The position numbers and the translations under genes are program-made. A stretch of 64,000 nucleotides of DNA, taken from assembly GCA_963662175.1 (NCBI GenBank), contig OY759219.1:48414675-48478674 (forward strand), written 5' to 3'. Shown here piece after piece: positions 10,841 through 22,166 of the stretch (its first letter is position 1; the number at the start of each line of letters is the position of its first letter). The notes under the pieces are model-generated. The model ran no database searches. It was given only the letters and a program-made list of their open reading frames with translations, and had not been told where the DNA came from. The DNA comes from Aradus depressus. Its lineage: Eukaryota; Arthropoda; Insecta; Hemiptera; Aradidae.

Positions 10841-11815
10841 CTGCAACAACATAACATAGATAGGTTCACCACAACTGAAGGACACTTTATTCCCCCAGGC
10901 GCGGTAGTTTAGGGGTTTATAGAGATTAACTATTTCATATCACTCTACATTTCATGAATTGGATTCTCTATGAAGGATCATTGAGTTTGCAAAAAAGAAA
11001 TATAAATATATTCTTTACTCAACTTTCCTATTTGTTTACTCGATACTAGAATGTCTTAAATGTGTATAAATAAAGTAGATAAGAAATATAAAGGCTGCCC
11101 TCAAATGGTCCGACAATCGTAACCCGCCGTTATTTCTGTTCAGGGAGATGAAAGTGTCTACCGGTCTCAGACTGCAAAAGAAAAGCTATGACTTCCTAAA
11201 GAACTTCAACAAATATTTTTTCAAAATGCAACAATTTGAAAAACAAATTTTGTAAAATCTTTTTTTTAAATATTTTGTTAGGTAAAATAACTCGTTTTTC
11301 TGTAATGAAGCCGCTAAAGCTTCTAAAAAAAAAAAGTGCTACACAGTTTTATTATTACTAATTTTTTTGTTTTGGGAAGATGAAAGACAAAATAAGCTTT
11401 AATTTTAGCTACCTATTTTAAAAAAGAAACGGGATGACATATTTAGGGAATATTATTAATGTCTACGTGACTTCCAAAAATCATCCTATTTTGAAAACTA
11501 GGTTTAAAAATGGTCATTTCCTGAAAGAACGAAGTAATTATTTAAGAAAATATTATTATCTTAGGGTTGCGTAATATAATTATTTTCATTCAAATGTTTC
11601 GAGTGACGGGAAAGAAACACTGGGTGAACCGAGTGAAAGTCAAACATGAGATTTGGCAACACCGCTCCTTACCAGCTTCCGTAATATAGCACATAGTGAG
11701 ACATATAGCATCAGTAATGGGCCGGGATTTTGAACCAAAGCTGGCAAGGGCATACATAGAGGAAGATGGCATTTTGTACCCCCCCCCCCAGATTAGTTTG
11801 GTTTAGTTTACTTAC
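10841..11815. other. Short intron of host gene
   Basis: The 975-bp intron between the exons at 11942-11816 and 10840-10681. It is AT-rich, free of recognised transposons, and holds a C run near 11780. Confidence 0.7.
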
Positions 11816-11942
11816 GACAGTTTGATGAGGTTCTCTTCAGGGAGCCTGGCGGCGGCTTCTTGCTTGAATCGTTTGATCCCCTGCGGCTCTTCCCGTCCCT
11901 CAAAGTCCCTCAGGATGGCCACCATGTGTTCAGGACTCAGGT
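11816..11942 (-). CDS. Host gene exon, STAND NTPase N-terminal region
   Basis: This 127-bp exon has acceptor TTGGACAG and donor GTAAGT. It starts with two bases that complete a codon left open by the exon at 46553 (G+AC gives Asp) and ends with two bases completed by the next exon. The product reads LSPEHMVAILRDFEGREEPQ followed by ...RLPEENLIKL. The LP..NLIKLSVGW junction formed with the next exon is what one expects just before the IDP motif in NWD1/TTC41-type proteins. The upstream intron is 34.6 kb and contains the Jockey LINE, the Maverick and much else. Confidence 0.78.
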
Positions 11943-12144
11943 CTGTCCAACAACAAAACTGGACAATAAGGCTAACTCATGGTTTACTTCAAAAAAATGT
12001 TCATTACTTGAAAGAGAACAAGTTGTTTTTCAAATCTCTGATTTGTCATGCGGGGTTTTCTCTTTCTCCCGACCATTTATTTTTACTTGAGCTCATTTTG
12101 TAAATATTTATTAATAATTCCATGTCAAAATGTTGATTTTAATA

Positions 12145-12735
12145 CAGTAAAACCAGTTTAACTGGGATCTCAAGGGACCTAGGATTTTTTATCACTTATA
12201 GAGGCTTTTCATTCTCCCAGTTTTCCAAACAGGCAGGTTTGAAATTACACTTGTTTTATTTATAGAGGGTACCGCTAAGAGAGGTCGAAATGTATAGTTT
12301 CTCATTTATAGAGGTGAAAATGATAATGAAAAATGCATATCTTATGTTGTTATTATGTCCAATTTTTATTTTTCAAAACAATACTACAAAACTTATGACT
12401 TAAAAAACTTTGTGCACTTCTATTCACTTGTTTATCGTACAAAACCTTAGATAGTACTGGAAAACAAAGCACGTGTAGAAGAAATTATAATGTTTGTAAA
12501 CAAACGTGTCGTAACCTGATGAAGTGTCTTACGTATACAGGTTATTGAGCTACACAGTCTCAAATACAGAGGTAAACATAGAAAAAATCTAAGAAATCAA
12601 ATCTCAATTAAAAAGGTTTGAAAATTCCCAGTAACAGAGGTATTTCAATGCAAAAGTGTCGGGACCTCATTGTAATTATCAGTAACAGAGGTTTCTCACG
12701 TATCCAGGGCCCACTTAACCAGGTTTCACTGTGTA
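12145..12735. mobile_element. pogo/Tigger-like MITE (about 590 bp)
   Basis: Ends are inverted: CAGTAAAACCAGTTTAACTG at the left and the complement of CAGTGAAACCTGGTTAAGTG at the right. A TA precedes the left end, as expected for Tc1/mariner/pogo elements that duplicate TA. Internally, variants of TAACAGAGGT and TTATAGAGG recur several times. No transposase frame remains. The right TA is not perfectly placed (CACTGTGTA), so the exact end is uncertain by two bases. Confidence 0.65.
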
Positions 12736-12890
12736 AAACATTACACAGTATACCTTGTACTACTAACGAAGGTATTCAAAAATATCCAACAGTTTATAAT
12801 ATTAACATTTTTTTATTCAAACAAATAATAATAACATTTATTTGGACCAGCAAAAAAAGGTGCTATACACAAATATATAAAATAAAGGAT

Positions 12891-15587
12891 TTAAAATAGA
12901 AAGTCCTGGTACAGTCTTTGTTTGAGTCGCCTCCCAGGAGTAGGCGCTCCTAGACTGTAGTGTACAGCCCCAGAACAATGCACAAGGGCTTCGTGGTGGT
13001 TCTTCACAAGCTTCTCGATGTGAGCTGCAAAAAGAGGAACACCCAATTCTTCGTGGATTTTGTGATTCCTGACAAACCAGGGTGCGTTTGTTGCTATTCG
13101 GAGTACCTTATTCTGAAATGTTTGTAGTCGTTTCATGTTAGTGTTGCTGGTACCGATCCAGACTGGACAGGCGTATGTTAGAAGTGGAAGTAGGAGTGTC
13201 TTGTATAGCAGAATAGTACATGTGTGTTTAAGTGGCGTGTTTCTGTTTATGAGAGGGTAGAGGGTGTTAAGTCGTGAATATGCTAGCTGTAGTTTTCTGT
13301 TAATGTGTAGTTTCCATGTGAGTCGTGTATCTAAAAGTACTCCAAGATAGCGCTCACCCTAGTCCTTAGGATTCCAGAGAATTGGGAGGTCATCAATTTG
13401 CAGCTCACGCTGTTCTTCTATGTTGAATCTGCGAAGAGCGAAGATTTTTGCTTCTGTCTTCCCTACGTTAAGTTTTAGTTTCCATTTTGAGAACCAGAGA
13501 GAAACTTCTGTCAGGGCTTCCTGGAGCTGTTCAATGGCGACGGAGAGGACACTATGCTGACAGGCGATCATTGTGTCATCGGCATAGGTGGCTAATGTTG
13601 CCGTGGGAATTTCGGGGATGTCATGGGTGTACAAACTAAAAAGGAGGGGACTCAGAATAGCACCTTGAGGGACCCCAGCTGAAATCCTTCTCTTGGTACT
13701 CAGTGCGTTACTGACTCTCACCTGGAACGTTCTGCCATGGAGAAAAGAGGATATAAGACCAACGATGTATTTGGGTACCAAGCTTTTCTTTAGTTTGTAC
13801 AACAGCCCCTGATGCCAAACGGTGTCAAAGGCTGCGGCTACATCCAAGAATACGGCGGTGGTGTAATTCTTCGCCTCGAAGCCGTGGACAATCGTTTCGG
13901 TCACCCGTTGTAGCTGCTGGACTGCAGAGTGTTTTGCTTTGAAGCCAAACTGGTGAGACGGTATGGTGTCTTCTAGATATTCAGTAAGCCTTTTGGATAT
14001 AATTTTTTCGAAAATCTTAGACAATGAATTTAGAAGGCTTATCGGCCTGTAGCTGTTGGGGTCTTGTTTTGGCTTGCCATGCTTATGAAAGACAACCACG
14101 ATAGCATTCTTCCAAGCGCCAGGAAAGTATCCTCTCCTTAAGCAGCCATTGAACAGCCCTATAATACAAGCGATGCTTCTTGGAGGCAGGTTCTTCAAGA
14201 TGATGTTAGGGATGAGGTCTTCCCCAGGAGCCTTCTTGTTGGGGAGTCTGAATGTATAGTGTGATTTCGGACGGGTTTGTGTACTGTACATGTGGTTCTG
14301 CAGTGTGGAGTGGGGTTGAAAGAAATTCGTGGACTGTGTGGTGTGTTTCGTGATCTTGTGTGTCATGAGTTCTGAATTTCTGTTCAAGGTGCTGAGCCAC
14401 TAGCTCACTCTTGTCCTTGTCCGTTGTTACAGTATTCTGTCCGTCTGTCAAGGGCGGGAGGCCAGGGTCTTGTCTGAGGAGGCGTCGTGTTTCCTTCCAA
14501 AGGTTGCTGTCTCCAGGCGTAAAATCGCTGGTGTATTGTCGGTATCTGTTGATTCTGTCATTGCCCAGTTCCCATCGTATTTGTCTCGTCAGTCGGTTCA
14601 GCTCTCGTTTCTCTTGTGGATCGCGTGTTCGTTGCCAGTGTTTACGGAGTGTATTTTTGTCGTGTATCATGTCAAGTATGCGTGTAGGGGTCTTATTTTG
14701 TCGGATGATGCGTTGATCCTTGTAGTGATTATGTGTTGAGTTGTGTACCGAGGTGTAAATAGCTTCAGTGAAATCTTTCAATGAGTCGTCTATGTCTTCA
14801 GTATTGTCGTAATGCAAAGGGATGTCTATGTTTTTGTCCATCTCCCATCTAAATGCTTCCCAGTCAATTTTCCCTTTTATGAGTCTTGGGAGATATTCTG
14901 TCTGTTTCGGGTTCATTCTGAAGGTACACATGACTGGAAGATGGTCTGAGTCGAGTTCTGTCAGTGGTTCGTGATAAAGGGGCAATGTAAAATTTTGAAC
15001 TAGTCCAATGTCCAAGATGTCTGGGAGGTACCTCTGTAGTGTAGGATAAAATGTCGGTTCGTCTGGTGCTGAGATCTGTACGCCTAAATTGTTAATTATG
15101 TTTAAGAGTCTTGTCCCGTTGTTGTTTGTCCGTCTACATCCCCAAATTGTATTTTTACTATTTAAGTCACCTAGTAATATGCTCGGCCCCCCAGTGAATA
15201 TGTGTTCAAAGTCCGTCTGTTGTATTCTGATGCCTGGTCGGTGATATGCTGAAATTATGTTAAGTGTTCTGTTGTTGTTGAGTGTTAGTGTGGCCCCAAC
15301 GGCTTCCAGCTGTTGGAGTGTGGGTAAGAGAAGCTGAGAGTGTACGAGGTTCTTTTTTATACAAACAGCGACGCCTCCAAATCTGGTTTGTCTGTCTTGT
15401 CTGTATATGGTGTACCCTTTTAACTTGAATTTGTCGGTATTATAGAGGTGAGTTTCTGTGATACAAATGATGTCGATGTTGTAGCGAGTTAGGAAGTCCG
15501 AGAGAATCGTTCGTCTGTTTTTATACCGTCAGCGTTCCAGTTAAGGATGGATAAATTTTGAAAAATATTTAAGTTAGGGTCCACCAT
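12891..15587 (-). pseudogene. LINE ORF2: endonuclease and reverse transcriptase, broken
   Basis: The start ATG at 15587-15585 overlaps the ORF1 stop by 14 nt. The N-terminal part is an APE-type endonuclease (ILNWNADGI, DIICITETHL, LLGDLNSKN, SDHLPV near 14950). The reverse transcriptase follows, with KKAPGEDLIPN, a palm Asp in AFDTVWHQGLLYKL, GVPQGAILSPLLFSLY and YADDT. The C-terminal NAPWFVRN region is typical of the Jockey clade. There are three lesions: a frame change near 15520 in an A run, another near 14250, and an in-frame TAG at 13361-13359. The remainder is open to the TAA at 12891. Expected length is about 900 residues, so almost nothing is missing apart from these breaks. Confidence 0.88.
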
Positions 15588-16824
15588 TGTTAAATGAAAA
15601 TACTTGGGTGAGGAGGTTAGATAAAAATGACTTTATGATAGGGATGAATGGTTTGAGAAAGGTGAGTATAGTGTTGGTGAGGTCAGTCATGTCGTTAGCT
15701 GGTTGGTTGTTTTGGCTGCTGGGTAAGTTAGGTTGAGGTCGGGGTTTGAAGGGTCGGGGTCTACTTTGGTCGAACCAGCAGTTCGGTCCGTCCGGGGTCT
15801 GTTTTGGGGGTTGTCCTTTGGGTGGTATACTGGGGGTTACTGGGTCTGGATGTTTAGGTTGTCTCTGTCTGGTAGTCCTGTCTACGTATGTCTTGTAGGA
15901 AGCACACCCTCTGTAGCTGGCTGGATGGTTGCCCTGGCAGTTGGCACACTTGGGAGAGTCTATATTCTTCTGTCTGGAGGGGCATGCTGTGAAGTGGTGA
16001 TCTCCTCCGCACTTCACACACTTGGGGTCCAGTCGGCAAAAGTTTTTGGTATGTCCAAAAGACTGACAGTTCGTGCACTGCACGGCTCTGCTGGAACGTC
16101 GGCGTGGCTCCACTTTGACAACTGTATAATAGAGCCGCGTCAGTTGGAATATGGCCTCTCCAGATGTGTTGTTTTCCAGCTCAACTGCACAGAGAGGTGT
16201 GGGACGTCTGTCGTGGTTCAAGATGCGGGTCACTTTTATAATGGGATAAGTCGGGGTCAGTTCGTCGGTTATTTCTGTTTCTGTTAGTGAGTAAGGAACT
16301 CCCCGTATAATTACGGAGAGTTTCCTGTCCTCGGGGTTAACGAAGGTGTAGTATTTTACTTTGTTGTCGTCATAAAATTTTGTCACCTTGCGGTAGTCAT
16401 CAGTCGTTGTGAGGCTGATCTTAATTTTCTTGTTGCACTGTTTGGTTTCAAAAGGTGAACAAATCAAATTTTTCAACTCGGTAATAACGAGTTGATAGTT
16501 ATCAGCCTCACAAAGAAAGATAGGAGGGATCTTGCTCAGTCTGTTAGGGGTAGTCTGTGCGTCCGGTTTTGTCGGTTGTGTTGTCTCCAGTTCATCCTGG
16601 AGAGTGAGCAGTGGCTCATACCGATTGTGTGTTGGTGTAGGTGTGGGTTTGATATGTAGAGTGTATCTGTTTCGCTTTAGTTGAGGCTCCTGGGAGGTGG
16701 CTTTGTTAACAGAGGTCACTTGGCTAGCGTCTACTAACATCGATGTGTCTGAAATGAGCTGCCTTTTGGCAGGTAACAATGAAATAGGCATCTCACCTGT
16801 CTCCGCTGGATGTCCACTGTCCAT
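15574..16824 (-). CDS. LINE ORF1: Gag-like nucleic-acid-binding protein
   Basis: An intact frame of 416 codons. The C-terminal half has CCHC zinc knuckles (CTNCQSFGHTKNFC, CVKCGGDHHFTAC, CANCQGNHPASYRGC), followed by a Pro-rich tail and hydrophobic end, as in Jockey-clade ORF1 proteins that bind element RNA and form RNP particles. Upstream, an RRM-like region holds the segment around LSVIIRGVPYS. The start is the first ATG of the frame. It overlaps ORF2. A longer upstream frame at 16979 is out of register. Confidence 0.85.
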   Translation of the reverse strand: MDSGHPAETGEMPISLLPAKRQLISDTSMLVDASQVTSVNKATSQEPQLKRNRYTLHIKPTPTPTHNRYEPLLTLQDELETTQPTKPDAQTTPNRLSKIPPIFLCEADNYQLVITELKNLICSPFETKQCNKKIKISLTTTDDYRKVTKFYDDNKVKYYTFVNPEDRKLSVIIRGVPYSLTETEITDELTPTYPIIKVTRILNHDRRPTPLCAVELENNTSGEAIFQLTRLYYTVVKVEPRRRSSRAVQCTNCQSFGHTKNFCRLDPKCVKCGGDHHFTACPSRQKNIDSPKCANCQGNHPASYRGCASYKTYVDRTTRQRQPKHPDPVTPSIPPKGQPPKQTPDGPNCWFDQSRPRPFKPRPQPNLPSSQNNQPANDMTDLTNTILTFLKPFIPIIKSFLSNLLTQVFSFNNGGP

Positions 16825-16995
16825 ATTCGTAATACACTTTGTCTGCTGGTTAGGTTAGAATACGGAACATCAAAGTTATTGCACTTTTCTGACTTCGAAA
16901 CATTGGGTTTCATCCTCACTCCAAGAGAGGGTGAACCACTTAGTGTCTTTGACACTTTTTTTGTATTATTAAACTTCAAAAAATATGAAAAAAAT

Positions 16996-18226
16996 TAATA
17001 TTAAAGGCTAACAAAATGTTATACGTGTAACTTTTAATAGCTAAAACAGCTGTTCTATTCAAACATTAATAACTCAAAATAGATGCTATTCCATTTATTA
17101 TTTTCTAGATAAATAGGTAGACTTCGTCATAAAAATATCACTGTCAAGGACAATTTTTTTACGTTATTGTATTCATATTGAAAACGTATTCTAGTTCTTC
17201 AAAAAGGTCATCTAAACTACTCAAAAATGAATAGGGATATGTTTTGAAAATCTGCTCATCGCCGTCGAAATTCAAATTTTTTTGTAGTTAAATATTTTAA
17301 TAAAATACATAATATTTTATGAAGAGAAGAAATTTTCAAATGAATATTGGCTCGGACGATAAACAATAATCCCTATTCTCTCCTAGTAAGGATTAAGTAT
17401 GTTTACTTTTTCTCTTTGTTTTTCTCTTTTGTTGTCTCACTTTTAATCAGAATTCTTTCAAACCATGGAAAGACAACATTTTTCGTTGAAAAAAAAAAAA
17501 AAGAATTAATCGTCATATTACAGTATTAACATTTTTTTTTTCGTAATGTTTGTTTTTGAAAATTTACATCGTACAAGTAAAAACTTTTCATATATATATA
17601 TATAAATGTCTTTTCTGAAACGAAAATAATACGATTGTTATCGAATTGACAATTCATTGTTTATAAACATGACTTTTGTTTACACTAAACGTCTAGCGCA
17701 GGAAGTGTTTGAGACTTCGTTTTCCTTAACCTTCAATTTTTCTTTACATATAAGTATGTATATATATATGAATGAATGTCCGTCTATGTGAGGCTTACTG
17801 GATGCGAAACTGTCGAAGCTATTGCGCTCCAACCAAGGGTTATGTTTGAACGGTTTAAGAAGTGGTTTGACAACTTTTAATTTTAATTTTTTTTTTTTTT
17901 AATTACAAAAATAGCCATTGCAACGTATGGCGGGTTTAGCTAGTATTAAATAAATAATTAAAGAACCAGTGATTCACATTTTGAAATGTGGCCAAGGCTG
18001 CTTTCAAATAATAAACAAAAATGTAACAGAAGGCTCCATAAACTGCAAGAGAGATTCTTGTACCCTAACAATAAGGCTAAAGCAGTTGGTATTATCTGTT
18101 CAGAGACTGACCACATTCGACATAAAGGGAATAATAAAGAAAATAATAACATAAGTCAGAAATTAAAAAAATATGGAAAATCTGACGACCGGAAAATATT
18201 TTGGTTCGACTTGGTTTTATTAACAA
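16996..18226. other. AT-rich intron with microsatellites
   Basis: Very AT-rich, with (TA)n stretches at 17590-17603 and 17758-17771. No gene or transposon end is recognised. Confidence 0.55.
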
Positions 18227-19289
18227 CTAGCTGACCCGACAGACGTCGTTCTGTCAAAAGCTATTGGACTGGATTTTTTTTTTTTTCTTTTTTTTACTTG
18301 GAACCACAGTAAGTTCCTACTTAAGAACGCCGGGCACCTTAGATAGTATGCGCCTTGCAACTCCATGCAACCAGCTATGAAGTATGGACCGCTGGGCAAC
18401 ACAGATAGTATGTGCCTTGCAACAGCGGATGCCCTATGTATTTTGTGCTTAAAAACGCTGGTGAGAGCTATTATTTACTGTGCAACGGTGCACCTTCAAG
18501 GTAATAAATGCTTAGGAAACCCACCCTATTAAAATTAGGGCTATTTCCCATCTTTAAGAAAGCTCCATGTGAGATTCATTAATGCACCCCCGCCCCTCCC
18601 GTCCAAAAGGGTCACAGCCAATTTTAGAATATTGCGTTTGAAACTACTATTTAGGTATATGCTTGCCCTCCCCATACCCCCCTCCCGTTGTCAATTTTGA
18701 GACGTCACATATCCTTTTTTAGTTTTTGTCTTTTAAGAATACTACATGTGAAATTCCATGACAATCCGACCATTTGTTAATGAGCTAAAACTATTTTATG
18801 CTAAGGCCTATCCCCAAAACCCCCCTCCCTTTCAAAATTTTGAGGTGTCACACACCCTATTTTTCAATTCGGTCTTTAAGAATACTACATGTGAAATTTC
18901 ATGACAATCCGATCATCTGTTAATGACCTATCCGCATCTTTATATGTAGGCCTACCCCCACAACCCCCCCTCCCGTTCAAAATTTTGAGATGTCACGTAG
19001 CGTATTTTTCAATTTGGCCTTTAAGAATACTACATGTCAAATTCCATGACTTTCCGATCATACGTTAAAAACCTATTACTATCTTTATATGTAGGCCTAC
19101 CCCCACAACCCCCCCTCCCGTTCAAAATTTTGAGATGTCACGTAGCGTATTTTTCAATTTGGCCTTTAAGATGAAATTCCATGACAATCCGACTATTAGT
19201 TAATGAGTTACCGGTATCTTTATACTAAGGCCTACCCCCACAACCCCCGCTCCCGTGCAAAATTTAGCCAATCATTTTTATTATATAGA
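18227..19289 (-). mobile_element. Non-autonomous Helitron, minus strand (1,063 bp)
   Basis: On the minus strand the element starts TCTATATAATAAAAATGATT at 19289 and ends at 18227 with CTAG, preceded by the hairpin GACAGA...CTGTC. It shares TCTATAT at the 5' end with the plus-strand Helitrons and carries the same 130-140 bp internal unit in four to five copies (CCCCCTCCCGTTCAAAATTT, AATACTACATGTGAAATT), plus the GCAAGGC..ATACTA unit. No coding capacity. Confidence 0.75.
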
Positions 19290-19299
19290 TGTAGATATG

Positions 19300-19835
19300 T
19301 AAAAACTGAATAAAACGAAACAGTAAGTAAATGACAAAGATGACAACCAAACAACCAAAGATAAATCGAGGAACTTGCCAGAACATTGCCAGAAGCGAAG
19401 ATTTAAAAACAACCAAGAAAATAAAGGCACTAAAAACTGATAAGACGCACTAAAAACTGAATAAAACGAAACAGTAAGTAAATGACAAAGATGACAACCA
19501 AACAACCAAAGATAAAACGAGGAACTTGCCAGAAGCGAAAATTTAAAAACAACCAAGAAAATAACACGCACTAAAAACTGAATACAACGAAACAGTAAGT
19601 AAATGACAAAGATGACAACCAAAGATAAATCGAGGAACTTGCCTAACACGCACTAAAAACTGATAACACGCACTAAAAACTGATAACACACACTAAAAAC
19701 TGAATAAAACGAAACCGTAAGTAAATGACAAAGATGACAACCAAAGATAAATCGAGGAACTTGCCAGAAGCGAAGATTTAAAAACAACCAAGAAAATAAC
19801 ATGCACTAAAAACGGAATAAAACGAAACGGTAAGT
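19300..19835. repeat. Complex minisatellite, about 120-bp unit
   Basis: Four to five copies of a unit including AAAACGAAACAGTAAGTAAA, TGACAAAGATGACAACCAAA, TCGAGGAACTTGCC and AAAAACAACCAAGAAAATAA. They are joined by a variable number of CACGCACTAAAAACTGATAA pieces. Unit lengths vary by deletion of whole sub-blocks. It starts directly after the Helitron 5' end. Confidence 0.85.
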
Positions 19836-20095
19836 AAATGATTTTAGGGTGTCTGAGATCGATTCACTTGATCGATTCATCGTTCACATCGATCTTTACG
19901 ACCCCTATCATTGATTCTTCGATTAATCTATCTCAGATCGCCATCCCTGGAGTTAACAGCAAAGAACTCTTCATAAGAACCTTCCTCGGACTTCAACGAA
20001 TATTTGAAAAAAAAAATTAGCCGAATTGGTCCAGCCGTTCTCGAGTTTTGCGCTTAGCAAAATTAGCCATTCATTTTTATTATGAAGTTATGTAT
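19836..20095 (-). mobile_element. Helitron-like 5' fragment, minus strand
   Basis: Near 20092 the minus strand reads a variant of the Helitron start (CATCTATACATAACTTCATA, AATAAAAATGAATGGCTAAT). It continues into CTCGAGAACGGCTGGACCAA, a sequence commonly seen in insect Helitron-type repeats. It resembles the element at 18227-19289 only at its 5' end. No 3' end is identified. Confidence 0.4.
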
Positions 20096-20626
20096 AGATG
20101 AAGTTAGTGACATTGAAAGGAAAAAGTCCAGTTGTGACAGATGTGGGACAGGAATAACAGATCTGTTCCCATCCATGAAATTTTAAATTGTTAATGTTAG
20201 TTTTTAGATTTATATGCACGTTTATTTCAATTTTTTAAATGTTTAACCATTTTTTTTTTGTAACCTTATTTATTAAAACATTTTAATTATGTTATTTTCG
20301 AACCTATTTAATTAGGGCAACCTCGAAAGCCGGCTAGCAAATATAAATAAAATCTGTGAGAGGTCAGACTATATTTTATTTTACAATCTATGAAACCTTG
20401 AAAGTAAGTTCTAGTCGGATTGTGGGCCAAATGAACACATAAGCCCTTCCAAAGAACATTTTGAAGACTATAATGCTTCTTAAACTTCTTTGGGATGTTT
20501 GTGGTTCATAGTGACCGGAAGAAGGGACTTGTAAGAGTCCCGAAATATTGTCAGAAAAAAGAATAAGAAGACGACACCTCTGGAAGAAATGCCGGAATTA
20601 ACCAACGACTATAAGGATTACCATAC
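20096..20626 (+). other. Short coding-like end and hairpin-bearing repeat
   Basis: At 20097-20185 one plus frame reads DEVSDIERKKSSC, then CDRCGTGITDLFPSMKF and a stop. This looks like a true protein C-terminus with a CxxC pair, but it is too short to identify. Further on, 20500-20560 contains the perfect hairpin GGGACT-TGTAAG-AGTCCC. Similar hairpins followed by CGAAATATTG occur next to Penelope-like or other retroelements, but I cannot confirm that here. Confidence 0.3.
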
Positions 20627-20650
20627 AAATGTCAAGATTAGATTAGATTA

Positions 20651-20989
20651 GAGCGCCGGTAGCTCAGTGGTATGCGTGCTTGCTGACTGAACTCAAGATC
20701 GCAGGTTCGGCTGAGGCTCTTAGGCTTTTTATTTAGGAGGTAAAAAAAAACCTTGAGCAAGCTGTCCTTCCGATTGGATGTTAAGTGATGGTCCCGAGTC
20801 TGTACGATGTCAGGTACTCGTTAAAGACCTTTATACTAGGTGAATAAAAATTTAGGGTAATGCAAAATTTAGGACTCCCAAAGTGGAGTCGGGGTCACGT
20901 CCATCAGAGCGAGCGACAAAAGAGCGCTTAGGTAGTAGGTGCTATGACCTCGAAGTTAAAAGCACGGGCATGCGTCAGAATAACTAACT
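20651..20989 (+). mobile_element. SINE family 1, plus strand, with target duplication
   Basis: A full-length copy. The tRNA-like head has A box TAGCTCAGTGGTATGCG and B box AGGTTCGGCTGAGGC, then the conserved body (GTCCCGAGTCTGTACGATGT, GGTGAATAAAAATTTAGGGT) and the tail AGTTAAAAGCACGGGCATGC. It is flanked by AAATGTCAAGATTAGATTA on the left and AAATGTCAAGATAGATTA on the right, a target duplication of about 18 bp. Confidence 0.88.
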
Positions 20990-22107
20990 AAATGTCAAGA
21001 TAGATTATAGGAAGCTCCTTCAAGTTTTGGAAGTAGGAGACATAATGTAATCGATTTCGTGGATGGTATACTTAAAGATGTCTAAACTTAAATCTGTTCA
21101 CCAACCTCTTTATCACACTCCAATAGGACAAGGCGACAACTGTCTCGGTTAGAAATGGAATTGTCTTCGCTGAAGCTAGGCTTGTTACAAAGAGTGCGGA
21201 TGTTGAGGCAGGAACATTTCCTATGTAAAAATGTTGTTTTTAAACTAAATATACCACGTCCTGATGAAGAAAATTGTAAATTTGATGCATGTCTCAAGTA
21301 TAGAGAGCACGGGCATTAGGGTGGAACGAAAAAATCACCTTTTGATTTTTAATTTGCAATAGCGCGGAAAAGTTGCCTTTTAGTGTAGATAAGATAAATA
21401 TAAAATATGAAAAATATTGGAGTACGTCTTGAGGTGCCGCAAGGACCTTAAAGTTTCATAAAAACACACTTTTTTGGAACTTTTTCAAAGATTTTTGCGT
21501 GTCTCGATTATGTGATTTTTAATTTGGAATAGCGCAGAAAAGTTGCCTTTTAGTGTAGATAAGATAAATTAAAAATATGAAAAATATTGGAGTAGGTCTT
21601 GAGGTGCCGCAAGGACCAGTTTAATGTGGCAATGAAGTAGAAACAAACATTTTGCAGCTGTAACATTTGTAATCATTAAGGATACAGAAGTAAGAAATAC
21701 AAAGTTTGACATTACAAAATATTTTTTATTTTTATTATATTTTATAATTAATAATTTTTTCCAATTCTAATGCTTATATATGTATTTAAAACCATCTTTT
21801 GTAACATTATATGTACGAGAAATTCATAAAAAATAATTTATCAAAGTTTAAAATTTTTCAATTTTTTTACAAACTTTAAGCTCTTTGCGGCACCTCAAGA
21901 TGTTGTAGTATTGCAACCAATTTTTTAAAATTCTTTTTGAACTTAAAAGGCAACTTTTCTCCACCATTGCCAAACTAATTACTAAAAAAAATTTTAAAAG
22001 GCCATTTTCGTTCCACCCTAACGGGCATCATTACGAGCAAATAAATTCATATGGGCTTCCAAAATGTTCTTTTGTTCTAGGATGTTTTTACACTACACTA
22101 TATATAG
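20990..22107 (+). pseudogene. Coding-like stretch of unknown origin, interrupted by hAT MITE
   Basis: One plus frame from about 21088 reads QLSRLEMELSSLKLGLL and RVRMLRQEHFLC and runs to the hAT insertion at 21317. If the 704-bp insert and one copy of its 8-bp duplication are ignored, the same frame carries on for about 30 more codons to a stop near 22121 (43990 if the SINE is also ignored). A frame surviving across an insertion argues for old coding sequence. I recognise no family, and it may be from an older retroelement. Confidence is low because no homologue can be checked here. Confidence 0.3.
21317..22020. mobile_element. hAT-type MITE, 704 bp, 8-bp target duplication
   Basis: Perfect terminal inverted repeats TAGGGTGGAACGAAAA (left) and its complement (right), flanked by ACGGGCAT on both sides (21309-21316 and 22021-22028). 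An 8-bp duplication and a TAGGG start fit the hAT superfamily. A roughly 172-bp segment is repeated inside (AGCGCGGAAAAGTTGCCTTT at about 21361 and 21532). It has no coding capacity. Confidence 0.9.
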
Positions 22108-22166
22108 CTTTGTGGACGTGTTAGGTTAGGTTTTATGATTCATGCCCGGGCTTTAACTACGAGGTC
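22108..22166 (-). mobile_element. SINE family 1, left part, split by Maverick
   Basis: The SINE 3' end in reverse orientation occupies 22123-22166, with GGTTAGGTTTTATGATTCAT and GCCCGGGCTTTAACTACGAG. It is preceded by CTTTGTGGACGTGTT (22108-22122), the SINE target duplication. The rest of this SINE lies at 43159-43975, and the matching duplication CTTTGTGGACATGTT is at 43976-43990 (one mismatch). Confidence 0.92.

Larger units (their letters stand above)
12808..16995 (-). mobile_element. Jockey-type non-LTR retrotransposon, degraded
   Basis: A LINE in reverse orientation with overlapping ORF1 (zinc-knuckle Gag) and ORF2 (endonuclease plus reverse transcriptase), a short 3' UTR and an A-rich tail at about 12808-12820. 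AATATTAA flanks both sides (about 12808 and 16997), a possible target duplication. Both frames are nearly full length. ORF2 carries three lesions, so it is not autonomous now. It lies in the 34.6 kb host intron. Confidence 0.85.

Noticed and set aside
15733..16287. 184-codon plus-strand frame over LINE ORF1
   Set aside because: It is antisense to a clear zinc-knuckle Gag and has no family resemblance.
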